A stretch of DNA of 64,000 bases, taken from assembly GCA_964036295.1 (NCBI GenBank), contig OZ038472.1, positions 14,111,885 through 14,175,884 of the forward strand. The letters run 5' to 3'. Below the pieces are notes generated by a model. It saw nothing but the letters and a program-made list of their open reading frames with translations. It made no database searches and had not been told where the DNA came from. The stretch comes from Plumapathes pennacea (Eukaryota > Cnidaria > Anthozoa > Antipatharia > Myriopathidae). Positions 32,884-45,077 of the stretch are shown piece by piece; within the stretch, counting starts at the first letter, position 1, and each line of letters starts with the position of its first letter. Both the position numbers and the translations under genes were made by a program.

Positions 32884-33770
32884 CGATTACAATATGCGTT
32901 GCAGATCAAAACAATTTCATTGGCCTTTAGACCAAATGACATCCAAGCCATGTGGTGTCCTGAAGACAGGTTTTGAATCACATTGTGTGCTTTTTCTTTG
33001 CTTCGGCAGCAACCATATCATCCCAGTGGGAAGTTGTATATGTCTGTTACTTGATAGATAGAATTCAACGTTTTCTTTTGCCTCCGTCTAAACAGCTTTT
33101 TGTTTAAGTGTTTAATTCTCTCCATATTTTTGGTACCATATGCCCCCAGCCCGTGAGAACACTCTAATTGCGGAAATGCTGCTCGATCAATAGTAATCTT
33201 GTACGAGGAAAAAGGCCTAAGTCATCATAAAAACCGGAAATAGTATTGTTAATCTGCATCATTTTCTGTTTTAGACGAACAGAGCGATAAACCAGTTCCG
33301 TTCTCATGAATCTGACTTGGCGCTAAAAACGTGTGCTTGTGGAACAGCATACGTGTGGAGGTAAGAACCACTAGTGGCAGCAGAATCCAAAGAAATCACA
33401 CAATAGGGTTTAAACATTTGACCCGCAAGTGAACAGTTGAATTACCTAGTAAGCAAAGTCTATTTCTCTGATGTTTTATGATAAATGCAGGAAAATGGTT
33501 GCATCCAGAATTCTGCGACAGTTCCCTGCATTAGCCGGCGTTGTTTCTTTGCTTTGCGCTTTTTCTCGTCCTTGCACCCCGGATGTTTTCTACATCTGTC
33601 TTTGTCTACGTTGCCATTTTGTGTGTTGTTAGTCCTAAAAGCTTGTTTGTGGTAATGAGCGCACATCATTCGGTACGTGCGAATCTTGATAGCAGATAAT
33701 TTCTGGCATGTGAATGATCCTGGCACCTACCGTTAGAACCCACTTTCCCCAAACGTTTAGATCAATCTGT

Positions 33771-33803
<33 letters not shown>

Positions 33804-36283
33804 ATGCTAAATGTGAGAGGTCGACGTTTGCTTAGATCGATCTCAAATTGATCCAAGTGCCTTTGCTGCCTAATTTTTTGACAGTGTGAGTGCATGCCAA
33901 TACAATCTTAAACCGGCTTGATGTCAATGTCGTCTGGTCAGTCCTATTCGTATAATGCTTTAAACCTCAGAACGCCGAAACAAGGAAGACGCTTTTGCGC
34001 TTATTCTTTCTTGGAATGAGAGTGCATGCTGAAGCAAGGTCATGGTTTATATTATACGTATACACGTTTTACTTCCCTGCTACCTCTTAAGCTTTGCACA
34101 TTCTTAACATACCAACTGATGGCTTTAGTGTATTGCGTTGAAAGTTCATTAGTATTCACTGGGCACTTCACAACTTTGACAGTCGAGTATCGAAGATATA
34201 AACTGTTGCGGATTATCAGCAAGAAAATCTAAAAGTTTGGACTGACAGAATATCTCGCTTTCGGGCCCGGCGTTTAATCTCGCATGCTTGTTTAATGAGT
34301 AAGCATTTTTTAAATTATTGTTCCGCATATATTTCTGGGTCTAATAGTTGAATTTTAATAACGTATTAGTTTCCTTGTCACTTAGCAATCTCATCTCAGT
34401 TAAGCAGAGCTCCCGGGCCTATTGCAGTCTTGAGCGCAATGATTACGACTTTTTATACGGCTGAAGCTTGAAAAGAGAGGAAAAGGTGGGATTCCGGCCA
34501 GCAGTGAAATACTTAGTTGACGTCAAAGGCCCCTTGAATAACAGATTTTCTTGACAGGTGATATATGAAAATGCATAAAAGTGCGGTTTAATCAGCCTGA
34601 TGATGGTGTGGGAACATTAAGAGATGGATGTATAGGGAAATCAATCGAAAATCAAGAATTTTAACTAAAAAACAAAATATTGGATAAACTATGCTCAGAT
34701 CTTCAATTCTAAGTGAAATGGCTAATTCCATCTAGAGGAACCAGCGAAGCATAAACCAGTGGTTAAATTGGTTAAATCCTCGGTTTACCATTAAATAGAC
34801 TGTTCCTATTATTATACCTTTTCACATAAACGGTGAATCAGATCTGCATGTATATGCGACGGATCTACCTGCACTGGCCACCTGTATGTTTAAATAACTG
34901 AACGCCACCTGCCCGTCATACTCGATGAAACTACTCGTGTGCTTAATTTTTCTTCAGTATAGCAACAAAGTTACGTCAGATATTTTGCTACCCACCTCCG
35001 CAATCTTTTATGCGGTTGTGTTGATTAGAATTCAGTCGCAAAGAACCACGCGTTTTAGTACGTACATTCTGTTGGCATGACCTCAATGAAAACCAAGTTC
35101 AGTCGTCAGTGGTTGGCGGATGATAGAAAGGGGAATCCCCTAGTCGGGTAAACAACGTCATTGCACAGTGTGAAAATGTCATCATAAGGGCAACTGTGGA
35201 AACCAAAATATCTCGGAACAATTTTGCTGCGGCAGGATTACAAGCTGATCACCAAAAGCTGGCTTTACTACTGACAAACTCAACCATGAATCACTTGCGG
35301 TAAGACTCATTCTCAAAGGGAAGAAAGATTTAGATCGAAATTCCAAGAAAATGTATAGTACTAGATTATGTTTTTCATTAGTGATCGCTTCGTAGAAACT
35401 AGTATATTGAAGACTGAAAGGCATATCGGCAAAATAATATAAGAGTTTCATGCGATGGTCTTGCATCACGTAGGAAATATATAGAGATTTACTTTTTGTC
35501 AGAGGAGAAAGAATTAACACGGTTCGATAGCAAGTAGCCAGATCACCTGCGTCTCGTAGTCGAGGAGTTCACAAATGTGCAGAAAAAGACGTACAATTGT
35601 TTAAGAAATTGAAAATCAAAAACTCGACAATTGTGGTATCTTTCCCTTCCATTTTTATAAGCCATTTGTTGAGTGTTTGGTTTTTACCTTTTAACTTTAT
35701 AAGCAAGCCTTACACAAACAAACAAAGCGTCCCTTAGCAACATGGAGGGTATACGAGTCAGTTATAAATGACTCACTCAACATGAGTTGAGCATTTGTAC
35801 TGACTAAACTGCTGGGCCTCCTGAACCGTTGCAAACAGGCCGACGATCACACCAAGAATTGTCCTTTGCACGTTAGAAGAGAAAATCATCAACAGTTTTT
35901 GTTGACTGTGCAACCTCAGATAAATTGATAACACATCAGAATGATATTTTCGAACTTTTTTTTGTCAAAATTGTTCATTCTTTCCCAGATTAAATTTAGG
36001 TGCTGCGCCATTTCGTCAGTAGTCATTGTAGTCATTGGTTCTGGATGTGTACCCTTTGCTGAAGTGTTCAGCAAAGTTACTGTCAATAGACTTTTATAGT
36101 TAAGATATGCCAGAAAATTGTTACAGGAAGAGAGTGCTCAGCCTTCTTTCGTGAATTTTGACTCTGCGTGTTATAGATCTGACTCACCACCCGGTGTTTC
36201 TAGTGGTATGAACTTTTCCGAAGGAAAACTAAAAACATATATCTTGGTCAGTCAGATTAATCATTCCTCAAGCAACATGTAAC
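32884..36283. other. intergenic spacer 2, middle part; nothing gene-like
   Basis: Apart from the GATA microsatellite at 33771-33802 I see no repeats with clear ends and no domain-bearing ORF. Confidence 0.45.
33771..33802. repeat. (GATA)n microsatellite
   Basis: About eight GATA units ending in AAATGC. Simple repeat, likely polymorphic. Confidence 0.95.
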
Positions 36284-36286
36284 TTA

Positions 36287-36694
36287 TGCACCAGTCAATT
36301 GTAACCCCCACCCCCACCTCGGGGAATGGTGGGGACATGGATTTTCTTTGTTGCAATAATCGACTATTCCCCCACCCCATGGGACATAATGTGCTGACAA
36401 ATCCCCCACATTGTGGGGCCAAAAATTTGACAAAATTGTACAAAAGAGGCTTTGCACAGAAAACTTCTCTCACGAACGAACCGCATGGTCGAACTGGACG
36501 AGACCGCATTGCATCATATTTTTGGTCAAATCTCCCACCTTGAGCCCCACCTCCGCAGGTCGGGAATCATGAAGAGAAAATCCCCCACCCCTTCGGGCTT
36601 AAACACCTTTCAAATACGAAAAAATGCCCCACATTGCCCCACCATTCCTCGAGGTGGGGGGGGGGGGGGGGGGGGGTTACAATTGACTGGTGCA
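36287..36694. mobile_element. TTA-flanked miniature element (Harbinger-like) with poly-G tract
   Basis: Termini TGCACCAGTCAATTGTAACC and GGTTACAATTGACTGGTGCA are perfect inverted repeats, flanked by TTA on both sides (36284-36286 and 36695-36697). A 3-bp TTA/TAA duplication is typical of PIF/Harbinger elements. Inside, the arms continue as CCACCTCGGGGAATGGTGGGG against CCCCACCATTCCTCGAGG. The right arm carries 21 G (36656-36676). No transposase. Confidence 0.8.
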
Positions 36695-37013
36695 TTACTA
36701 TTTTGTGTACTTTCCTGCTTAGTGAAAAAGTCATTTTTATTGTTCTCTCATGTAAAATAAACAAACTGTACAAAAAATATATTTTTTATAATCTTACTGT
36801 TGACCCGTTGACCCAAAACTCTAGATTCTTAGTTTGCTTAAATTTGTATTTCATCCGACAGAACAAAGCAAACAAAAATTTATCGCTATTCCAGACAAAA
36901 AGGACAAAATCCATCCCTTATTTCAGACTAGATTGTTGGAATCGAAAGCCTTTGAGGCGACACATACCTACAGTATATACGGGCTAATCTATGGTAGATC
37001 GGAAAACCCCCAT

Positions 37014-37037
37014 CCCCCCCCCCCCCCCCCCCCCCCC
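37014..37037. repeat. poly-C tract (24 C)
   Basis: Uninterrupted C run preceded by CCCCCAT; simple repeat in the spacer. Confidence 0.9.
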
Positions 37038-39640
37038 GGCTTGAAAGTGTGTTGAATGCATTCCTACAAAGTCAGTAAGGAAATGATAACTTCCTGCAGA
37101 TATTCATATTTGACTCTTCCACTTCGTAAGCAACAACTAGATACGAAAGACAGCAATGAAAACTTCGAAAAAGTCGCTTTGATGCTGTAAAGGCTTTAAC
37201 GCGAGTCCGCACTGTTCATGCATGATTCGGCCTGATGAATGATTTGAAAAAATGAGACAAAATACACCGTAAGACTTTAATTCTTTTAATTCCGGACTGT
37301 ACCAGTTTCAGGCAAGCAAACAACCGAAGAAGGGCAAGCAGGGACAGATCGACTAGAAACTACTAGTGGACAGCGCTGCCCACATTGGTAAGTTACTTGG
37401 ATCCGTCCAGCAAATCATATTTGCCATTTTATGCCTTCTTCACAAAGCACATATTTTAAGGAGAACCGATAGTTAGCATAGTATATTGGCTGTGATTATC
37501 TAGATCAAAATAGTATGCTCAGTATACTGTTGTTAGTGACTGACGTTTCGACTATCTGAGCATGTCGGAACTGAAATGCTTCGGAAATAAAGTATCAGGA
37601 TTCACAGTTCTCACTTTCGATTTCGGATTCGTTTTCTCCCCGAATTCATAAGAAATGTCTACGGAAACGCTTTCACGAATCCGGAAACAATTGTCTCAAA
37701 CCGAACATTCGCTCTATCATAAAGGAGCCCAAAAAAGTCAAGTGACGTGGTTTCGTGAGATGATAAATAATTGATAATGGACAGACAATTGAATGGGCCA
37801 TTTTCTTATTGTTTCACGCGCGGTTTGCCTAATTAACTTTTAAATTGTGCGCCGGCGTCCCATAAAGTCCCGGATGTGTCGCACAATTCGGTAATTAATA
37901 AGTACTTCCAATATTGCCAAGAGAGAGCCTTTTCAGGTTCTTGCCTAATCTATTTCAGTAACTGTAACATTTTTACACTAGTCTAATTGGTATGGCTTTT
38001 CCGAATTTTATCTCTTAACACCAGTAAGGTGCAGTTTCCTCAAATGAAGGCAGTGCATTAGCCTGTATTGACATAATGTATATCAAAAGTGCTAACACGG
38101 CGCATTTTTGGCATTTTTCCTTTAAGTTTGCAACGTTGCAGTCTCTAATATTTGACATGTCGAATACTTGTCACATTAGCTGTTTTCTATTTCCGTAATC
38201 ATCTTTGGCTCAGTGCGTGTGAACGATATTTTTTACCGTGTGATCTATTTATGTCTGATAATGACGACAACGCCTCTGCGTTGAAAATATTTAACTGTTT
38301 GTTGCACCAACAATAATACAACAAATTATGAGGAAAGAACATTTGGATCATTTTATATAAGAATTAAGCCCTGTGAAGCTGCCAACAAACTTTAAAGCCG
38401 TCGTTCTGCTTTGATACTCCCTTAATTTAAAGATCTTTATCACTTTACATTCTGCCGCCAATTGGTGGTACTCCCTGACTGAGGTCATAAAGTGTTTTAC
38501 CGTCTATGATTAAAGCGCGCAAGGCGGCGGCAAGGCCCATACAAATAGACAGACAAATATGCATATTAACTAGTGTATGATTCACGGACTAGAGTGCGAT
38601 TGTACAACACATTTTGAAGACAATTTGACCGCTTGCTTATGGTAAGAAGCATTTGAAAAATTATTTTGTATGCAGTGTGTTGGTTTTTTTTATGCTCGAT
38701 TTAAGAACATTCACAGAGATTGGTGCAGCAAAACAGGTTCATTCTGACTAAGAGCTTTTACTACGTGTTTATCAGAAGATCTCTGTGCTTGTAAAATTAC
38801 CGTGTTGTAATACTATAACTGCTGTACAAATGAAAGGATGCCCGAAATCTCTGACAAACTAGCCTCGCCCATGTGTTTCCTTTTTGAACTCACACTAAAA
38901 GATATATTTCATGCAACTTAAAACAATGAATGAGATAGCAAATGTTTCATTTTTCTCTTGTGATTTACTGATTTCTTTTGGTTATGTATACCAATTAGTT
39001 GCTTCAGAAATAGAGCTTTACTTTTCTGACCTTCTCGTGATCCAGGATGCCATTCTATGGCCATGATATATATATGCGCCCATGTCTTACGTGTATACCA
39101 TTCTTAGATGTACTATAATGGTTGCTGGAATATAATATGCTGTCGTTTTGCTTGCTTAATATGTACCAGGCGTCAATGGGAAACCGATGAAAACATATAA
39201 GTGGAAAGAATGTATTTTTGTCGTGACCAGAAATGCGTCACATCCGATCAATTATGCTGATTGAATGCCAAATAAGTCAAAACAAGATCTCCTAAGAGGG
39301 ACTAACTCTGCATCAACCGAGATTATCGGACTGAAATTCCAAACCCAAACAGCGGCCAAAAGATGGAATTACATTGTCAGACATGCAGACGGCTGTCTAC
39401 AAAAAAGGAGACCTTGTTGATTGATTAGCAGAGGCTCACAAGTTTTATTCTTTTTGCTGAGATGAAATAATGAGTATTCTCGGTATTAGATGAGCCGTTA
39501 ATCTCGCTATTTCTGTTCGAATTGAAGAGGCTAATTAAGATCGAGGTACTACGTTCAACTAGCAGTCAGAATACCTTCATTATAACCGCTTCCTGTTTCC
39601 TTCAAAATAACCTTATAACTAGTAGTTCTCAAGGAGAAGT
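37038..39640. other. intergenic spacer 2; nothing gene-like
   Basis: AT-rich. 37600-37735 has degenerate GGAAACG...GAATCCGGAAAC motifs of the TACGTTTACAC type. 39230-39450 matches 13060-13270 in spacer 1. No supported ORF. Confidence 0.45.
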
Positions 39641-40168
39641 GAAGTGCTGCGTCTCATAACACAGGGAGCCCACACTGGATATTCTAACGAAAAAATGGCC
39701 CGGAACAGTCGAAAACTCGACGAGATACTATTGACTCTTGTTCAGTTCCGCGCGCTTGAAGAGGGGGTGGGAGCGGTGCTTGTAAGCAAAAATGTACAAG
39801 GTGTTAGAAATAACGATCAACTTTATTTTTTTGAAAAATAATAGTTTACAGTAGACAACAATAAACTCTCTTTTTGCTGTCATGCAATGAAGCAAGAACG
39901 TGATATCATATATAGTAGTGATGGCCTTGGAATAAAACGTCTAACAAGATCGTATTTTCTTCCGACAAATTTTTCTGTGCATCGCATTGAGTTTCTTGGC
40001 AGGGATTCGAGACGGCTCACGCTCCCGTTTTCTGGAATGTTTAGCTGCCTGTCTGCTCTCGCGAGATTTACGCACTGATTCGTTGCTGTATTTTCCATAC
40101 TTTCCTACAAATTCTGAATTGGTAGAACGATCATGCAAGGCTTCGTTCGTTGTATACCGTTCGGTTGT

Positions 40169-40345
40169 TCGCTCAACGGCGACCGAGCACAATGACTCGG
40201 TTGTTTTGTTTTGCGACCACATCGGGTCAGTTGGCTCAATGGCCACCGAGTTCAATGCCTCGGTTGTTTTGTTTTGCGACCACATCGGGTCAGTTGGCTC
40301 AATTGCCACCGAGTGCAATAACTCAGTTTGCCTGACTCCGTATTT
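40169..40345. repeat. 63-bp tandem repeat, about 2.7 units
   Basis: Units contain CACATCGGGTCAGTTGGCTC and TCGGTTGTTTTGTTTTGCGA. The length is a multiple of three, so the minus-strand frame repeats a 21-residue piece (SVAIEPTDPMWSQNKTTEAL) twice plus a diverged third copy. Confidence 0.85.
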
Positions 40346-40399
40346 TTTACATTCCTTTGCCAAGGCAAAGAGCGCGGGTCCACGCTTTGATAACACGGT

Positions 40400-40789
40400 C
40401 GAAGTTTTGTTCGTTTCGATTCACTACTTCTACGCCAGATGCTTCGATAATACGATTTTTGTGATACAAATTGTTAAGCGAATCGACTTTGACACAACAG
40501 TATTTACATGAAATATGACCCGAGTTTTGTTCCCTAGTCGACATCACCATTCACTACTTCTGCGCCAGAGTTATGATAACACGATTTTTGTGTGATACGA
40601 ATTATTAGGCGAATCAGCTTTGACACATCAGCGAATCGACTTTGACACAGCAGTAAAGAATTTATTTACATGAAATATGGCCCGAGTTTTGTTCGCTTGT
40701 CGACCTCACCATTCACTACTTCTACGCCAGAGTTATGATAACACGATTTTTGTGTGATACGAATTATTAGGCGAATCAACTTTGACACA
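40400..40789. repeat. tandem repeat of 120-165 bp units, three copies
   Basis: Each unit has TTCACTACTTCT.CGCCAGA, then AATACGATTTTTGTG or AACACGATTTTTGTGTGATA, then GCGAATC.ACTTTGACACA. The last two units also share TTTACATGAAATATG.CCCG. The remnant GCGAATCGACTTTGACAC is repeated alone at about 40633 and 41147. The copies flank a miniature element. Confidence 0.8.
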
Positions 40790-40792
40790 TTA

Positions 40793-41140
40793 GGCTACGT
40801 TTACACTATACCGGATAGCTTTCCGTAGCGTCGCAAAAATGTACCGGATAGGCCTTCCGTTTACATTGGATACGCTGTTTTCGGAGCGATTTTTGGAACG
40901 GACCGCTGTTGCTCCGCTCCGCTTCTGAAAGTGGTACGGACCCGTATCGGACAGGAAAACGCTCCGATTTGCACTAATTGATTGTGACAAAGATGTAGTC
41001 CGCACTGGCCTTGTGTTTACACTGTACCGGATAGATTTTTTAGCCAAAGTCGCTCCGGACCGATCTTTTTGTGTTTACACTGTACCGGATAGGTTTTCGC
41101 AACGGCTCAAAATCCTATCCGGTATAGTGTAAACGTAGCC
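40793..41140. mobile_element. TTA-flanked miniature element, GGCTACGTTTACACTATACC family
   Basis: Ends GGCTACGTTTACACTATACC and its reverse complement GGTATAGTGTAAACGTAGCC, with TTA on both sides (40790-40792 and 41141-41143). Subterminal pieces TGTTTACACTGTACCGGATA repeat inside. Non-coding, Harbinger-like by its 3-bp target site. Confidence 0.85.
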
Positions 41141-43419
41141 TTAGCAAATCGACTTTGACACGTTAGCGAACCGACCTGAGACGTTAGCGAACTGGACGTA
41201 GGCGAGCCGACTCGTCGGCGAAACGACCGGTAACCGTATACACAAACCTCGAAGGCCTATAAATCGTTCTACACAATCCTCAAAGAATCATTTTCAACAA
41301 AGACAGAAGGGTTTTCAGCACATACCGAAAGCTTCTTCGCTTACACACTTCTTCGGGCCGAGCAAAAGCACGTGAGAGCTACAGACGAAGCGTGTGCATG
41401 TGTACGTGTCTGCGTTTTAATTGGCCACCACCTGTCACGTGACTGAAATCTGGACATCTCGACAGACAACTCGCTATCTCGATTCAGGTGACAAATATAT
41501 ATTCGCTGCGTCGCCGGTGCTCCGCAGCAATAAGGATATTGTAGGTCCCATGCCATTGGTAGGGAAAATGTGCAATATTTATGAGTTTTACATCATAGTA
41601 CTTGCCGATAGTGTGCCAAAAGCGAACCATTGAGACCAAGAGCTGTATACATTTGTGTAATGGTCATAAGCAGCCAACCGTTGGTTACTGCCAAGTATCT
41701 TGAAATATTAACTACAATAGGAGTATCCGACTTCAAAAATAATTTACAATGGGAGGCTCCGCCCAGGCTCTCGAAACAGTGATCCTTTCATATACTTCTA
41801 AAACAATTCCCACCCTTTTTACGCTAACAGGCAAACATCTAGAAAAACCGCTCGCAAAGTGATGAACGGCGTAATTTCGAGGTTTCATGGTTTGGTTTGA
41901 TTGGCTTTGTGGATCAAAATATGTCTTCAGAGGTAAACAAATGGTCAGAACTGAGTGCCGCCAGAAACATTAAAAATGTATTACGAAGACGAAAAACAAA
42001 GATGCAACATTTTGAAATCTTATTATAATATATCGTATACAACATTTTGAAATATATCCCTATTTTCTTGAGTTAGGCGTTCAGTCCCAACGACCGCCAT
42101 AAATTTTTCCACCAACACGAGGCTAGCTTAGTGATTGGTTAAAACAATCGATTTCTTGGAAATAGCCGAGCTTTGACGCAGTACGCATTTTTCTCGGAAG
42201 TGAGGGTCTCAGAACACAAGAACAGAAACTTGTACAGTCGTGCAGCGCATCATCGGAGAACACTGGTACGTACATTACTACTGGAGCAGTTTTCTTAATG
42301 GAACTGTAGTTCAGCTTTCCACCTCAACGAGTTTTTTGGGGGTTTTCGTCGTTTTCAGCGATTCTTTGTAAATATATAACAAGCAACACATTATATAGCT
42401 TGTCAAAGGGACGGACCGATTGATGGTCCAAATTTTTCAGACTTTCCCGAAAACAATGCGTGGCACCAAAGGCCGGACTATATATTTTGGATTATCTGGT
42501 TACCTCCTGCGCCCAGTGCTGAAAGATCGCCACGATTGACAAAATGTACTTACTTAGTGAAATGTGGATTTTACAGGATAGGGAGGGGAGGGTGGAGTGG
42601 GGGTTTGTCACAGTGCCTCTCTAATGGTATCACGGAACTGTGAATCAACAACGACGTTCCAGGAGCTGAAATTCGGCGAAATCACCTAATTAAGTCATCT
42701 AACTAGTAACGTACACTATAGGCTGATATAGTAGTAGTGATCTCAATAAGGCTCAACGACCTTGACATGAGCCTTTCGTGGACCATAATACGACACGCGG
42801 TGCGTGACTGACATTATTATTTATACTATAGGTGCTTTATAGAAAGTTCGACAAATTTCACACTAAAAACAAATGGCTGTGTTCATAAGAGATTATCAAT
42901 TTGTGGAAAACAATTTTGATAGCGCACCAGTTTAGTGAGTCCGGTCGTTTAACTAGTTGGTACAAATATCAAAGTAAAACTCGGTGCGAAACCGTATTCT
43001 AATTCTGCTAAACCAGATTTCCGCAGCTCCAATACCCGGCCTGCCTCATCACTTTTCATACCTTGGTTATTGTTGTAGCTGGGCTTGTCACGTTCTGATG
43101 TTTCTTCAATGTTGGTGTCTTTCAAGTAGATGTTTTACTCTCGATAAGCAGTGATATATATTAGCGTAAGCGAGACTGACGTATTTAACAGACTGCGTAT
43201 ACAAGGTTCAGCTTAAAGTGTCAATCAAAGTGACAATGTAATGTTCTCAACGATTCACGTGACAATCCATTTTTGTCAGGCGTATATAAGCGAATTTTGA
43301 TGATGCTGACGCAGCAGACTCGAATACACTCAGAGTAAACATTAGGCACGTCATGTATCAGATTGTTGGTGTTGCTACAGTAGTTTCGAATGTATGTCCT
43401 GTTCTTTGTTTTTGTTTTT

Positions 43420-43461
43420 CGTTCGTTCGTTCGTTTGTTTGTTTGTTTGTTTGTTTGTTTT
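43420..43461. repeat. (CGTT)n(TGTT)n microsatellite
   Basis: Four CGTT-type units followed by about six GTTT units; simple repeat. Confidence 0.95.
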
Positions 43462-44031
43462 TAAGATTTGGAAGAAGCTAATGTGCGGCAACTATTGATT
43501 CGTTTGTTGCAAATCCTTAGGCCTCCGGAAATCCTAAGACAGTTTAGTCACAACACGTCGCCGAATCTTTTAAGCGGCTTTTATTGATTTTTACAACTGC
43601 CTGGTGTCCGCAAAGATATCGAAATTATATCGAGGAACTAAAGGGAGCAGCAAAGTAACTGAACTTGGCGGGATTGCAGTGATCTTGTGAGGGATCTGGC
43701 CTTCTGCCCAAAACGGTCAAAGTCCAGCTTTCAAACTTTGGGTATCACTTACAACAGCAGGAAATGCATTAAGAAATACTAACGACATCATATATTTCAC
43801 TGTGAACCAATGTCACTAGTCGTTTCGATCACCACCTTTCATTTTTTCCCTGCTAGAAATCTTGGGACTGTACAGCCTCGCGGCTTATTCAAACTCAATT
43901 ATTATTTAGGGAAGTTTCAACGATCACATGCTGTCAAGCTTGAAAAATTTAAATAAACAATCCGGCTTCACCTGCTAAGATGATAAATGTGACCAACGCA
44001 AACAAGGGTTATAGAACAATTATGGTATGTC

Positions 44032-44041
44032 GGGAATCCCC
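44032..44041. promoter_or_regulatory. kB-like site GGGAATCCCC upstream of gene E
   Basis: Counterpart of the 17085 site upstream of gene C. Both sit in TATGGT.TG.CGGGAAT context with an ATTGGCT box about 20 bases downstream. 4.3 kb from the gene E ATG. Confidence 0.3.
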
Positions 44042-44498
44042 CAAACGCATGATTTCTATTGGCTGAGCTAAGAGTTTAAATTGAAGCGGCACCAATTTCA
44101 AACGGTAACTCGCGACACAGCCTTGATGCTCAGACTGGAAGAGGTAAGTCTTAACTGGTGGTTCAATTAGTAATTCTTCATTTGCTTAAAGTTAGCATAA
44201 GCTGTAGAAAGCAGTTGTTTCACCAAACTCTCGGTCAGTCATGACAACTCATGGCATGTCGAGAGCTTGCGGATACTTCCGGTAGCAAGTACTTTGTTTT
44301 CAGTCTGATTTTGTTATCTTCGTGCCTCGCTTTGCACAGCTTTATGAAGAAACCACTGGGTTTATGGTAAACATTCGCCGAGTATCAAGCGGTTACGCAG
44401 AGTGAATTTTCCTACGGCCAACCTCATTGCCATTCACTTGAAACCTAAACTCACGGAAGGTTCTACTGTATTTGAAGTTGCGAAAAAATTGTGAATCT

Positions 44499-44725
44499 GG
44501 GCCCAGTTTTTCAAAGCACAATTAGGCTAATCCTGGATTAAGTCTAAACTTTCTTGCCTGAAAACGTGAAAATTTCGTCCACAACGACTTTCTTGCTGAC
44601 GTGTTAAGCTGGAAAAAGCTTTCTCATCTGCGAACAAAACCCTGCAGGTTCATTGGGAGAGAGGTCACAAGAAAGAATTTTGTTAATCCTGGATTAGCTT
44701 AATCGACTTTCGAAAAACTGGGCCC
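44499..44725. mobile_element. miniature element with GGGCCCAGTTTTTC termini
   Basis: Left end GGGCCCAGTTTTTCAAAG...GGCTAATCCTGGATTAA; right end TTAATCCTGGATTAGC...CGAAAAACTGGGCCC. The 227-bp element has inverted arms of about 45 bp and no coding capacity. A fragment of the same family lies near 27170. Confidence 0.8.
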
Positions 44726-45057
44726 TGCAAAATAGACAGAGGTCATATTTTTTGTTATGCAACATTTCGGAACATTTGATCGTCCTCAGACACACTGTAA
44801 CATGAGAGGCACCATGCTGTATTAGGTATCGTGAAATTCTCTTCAACGTTCACGGAAAAACCGTTGGTGACCAAAATGGCCGCAATTATGGATAAACCAA
44901 GGCGCGCGATAATCCCTTTGCACTACAGTAGGTATTCTATTCGATTTACCAATTATATAGTAGCGTGGTGGTCTTCAAAATCAGTCAAACATGACTATCA
45001 AAGGATGACAGTTATATCCGGCTTTTATCATTCACCAGTGGCGCATGCCAAATGAAC

Positions 45058-45077
45058 GGGGGGGGGGGGGGGGGGGG
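45058..45077. repeat. poly-G tract (20 G)
   Basis: Uninterrupted G run in the spacer upstream of gene E. Confidence 0.9.

Larger units (their letters stand above)
39641..41560. other. about 1.9 kb present in spacer 2 but not at the matching place in spacer 1
   Basis: Flanks align with 13400 and 13545 of spacer 1, but the interior has no counterpart. It holds an ORF without an ATG on the minus strand (39941-40396) whose segment SNESVRKSRESRQ resembles the basic region of a C/EBP-type bZIP, two tandem-repeat fields and a TTA-flanked miniature element. No leucine zipper follows in any frame. It could be an inserted gene fragment; I do not call it a gene. Confidence 0.35.
41561..44498. other. 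intergenic spacer 2, right part; duplicated from spacer 1, no gene
   Basis: 42190-42490 and 43860-44110 match 16020-16300 and 16850-17160. A (CGTT)n/(GTTT)n microsatellite lies at 43420-43461. A kB-like GGGAATCCCC is at 44032-44041. No ORF is conserved between the two copies. Confidence 0.5.

Noticed and set aside
36261..36760. Several 68-117 codon ORFs around 36.3-37.0 kb
   Set aside because: They read through the inverted arms and homopolymer runs of a miniature element.
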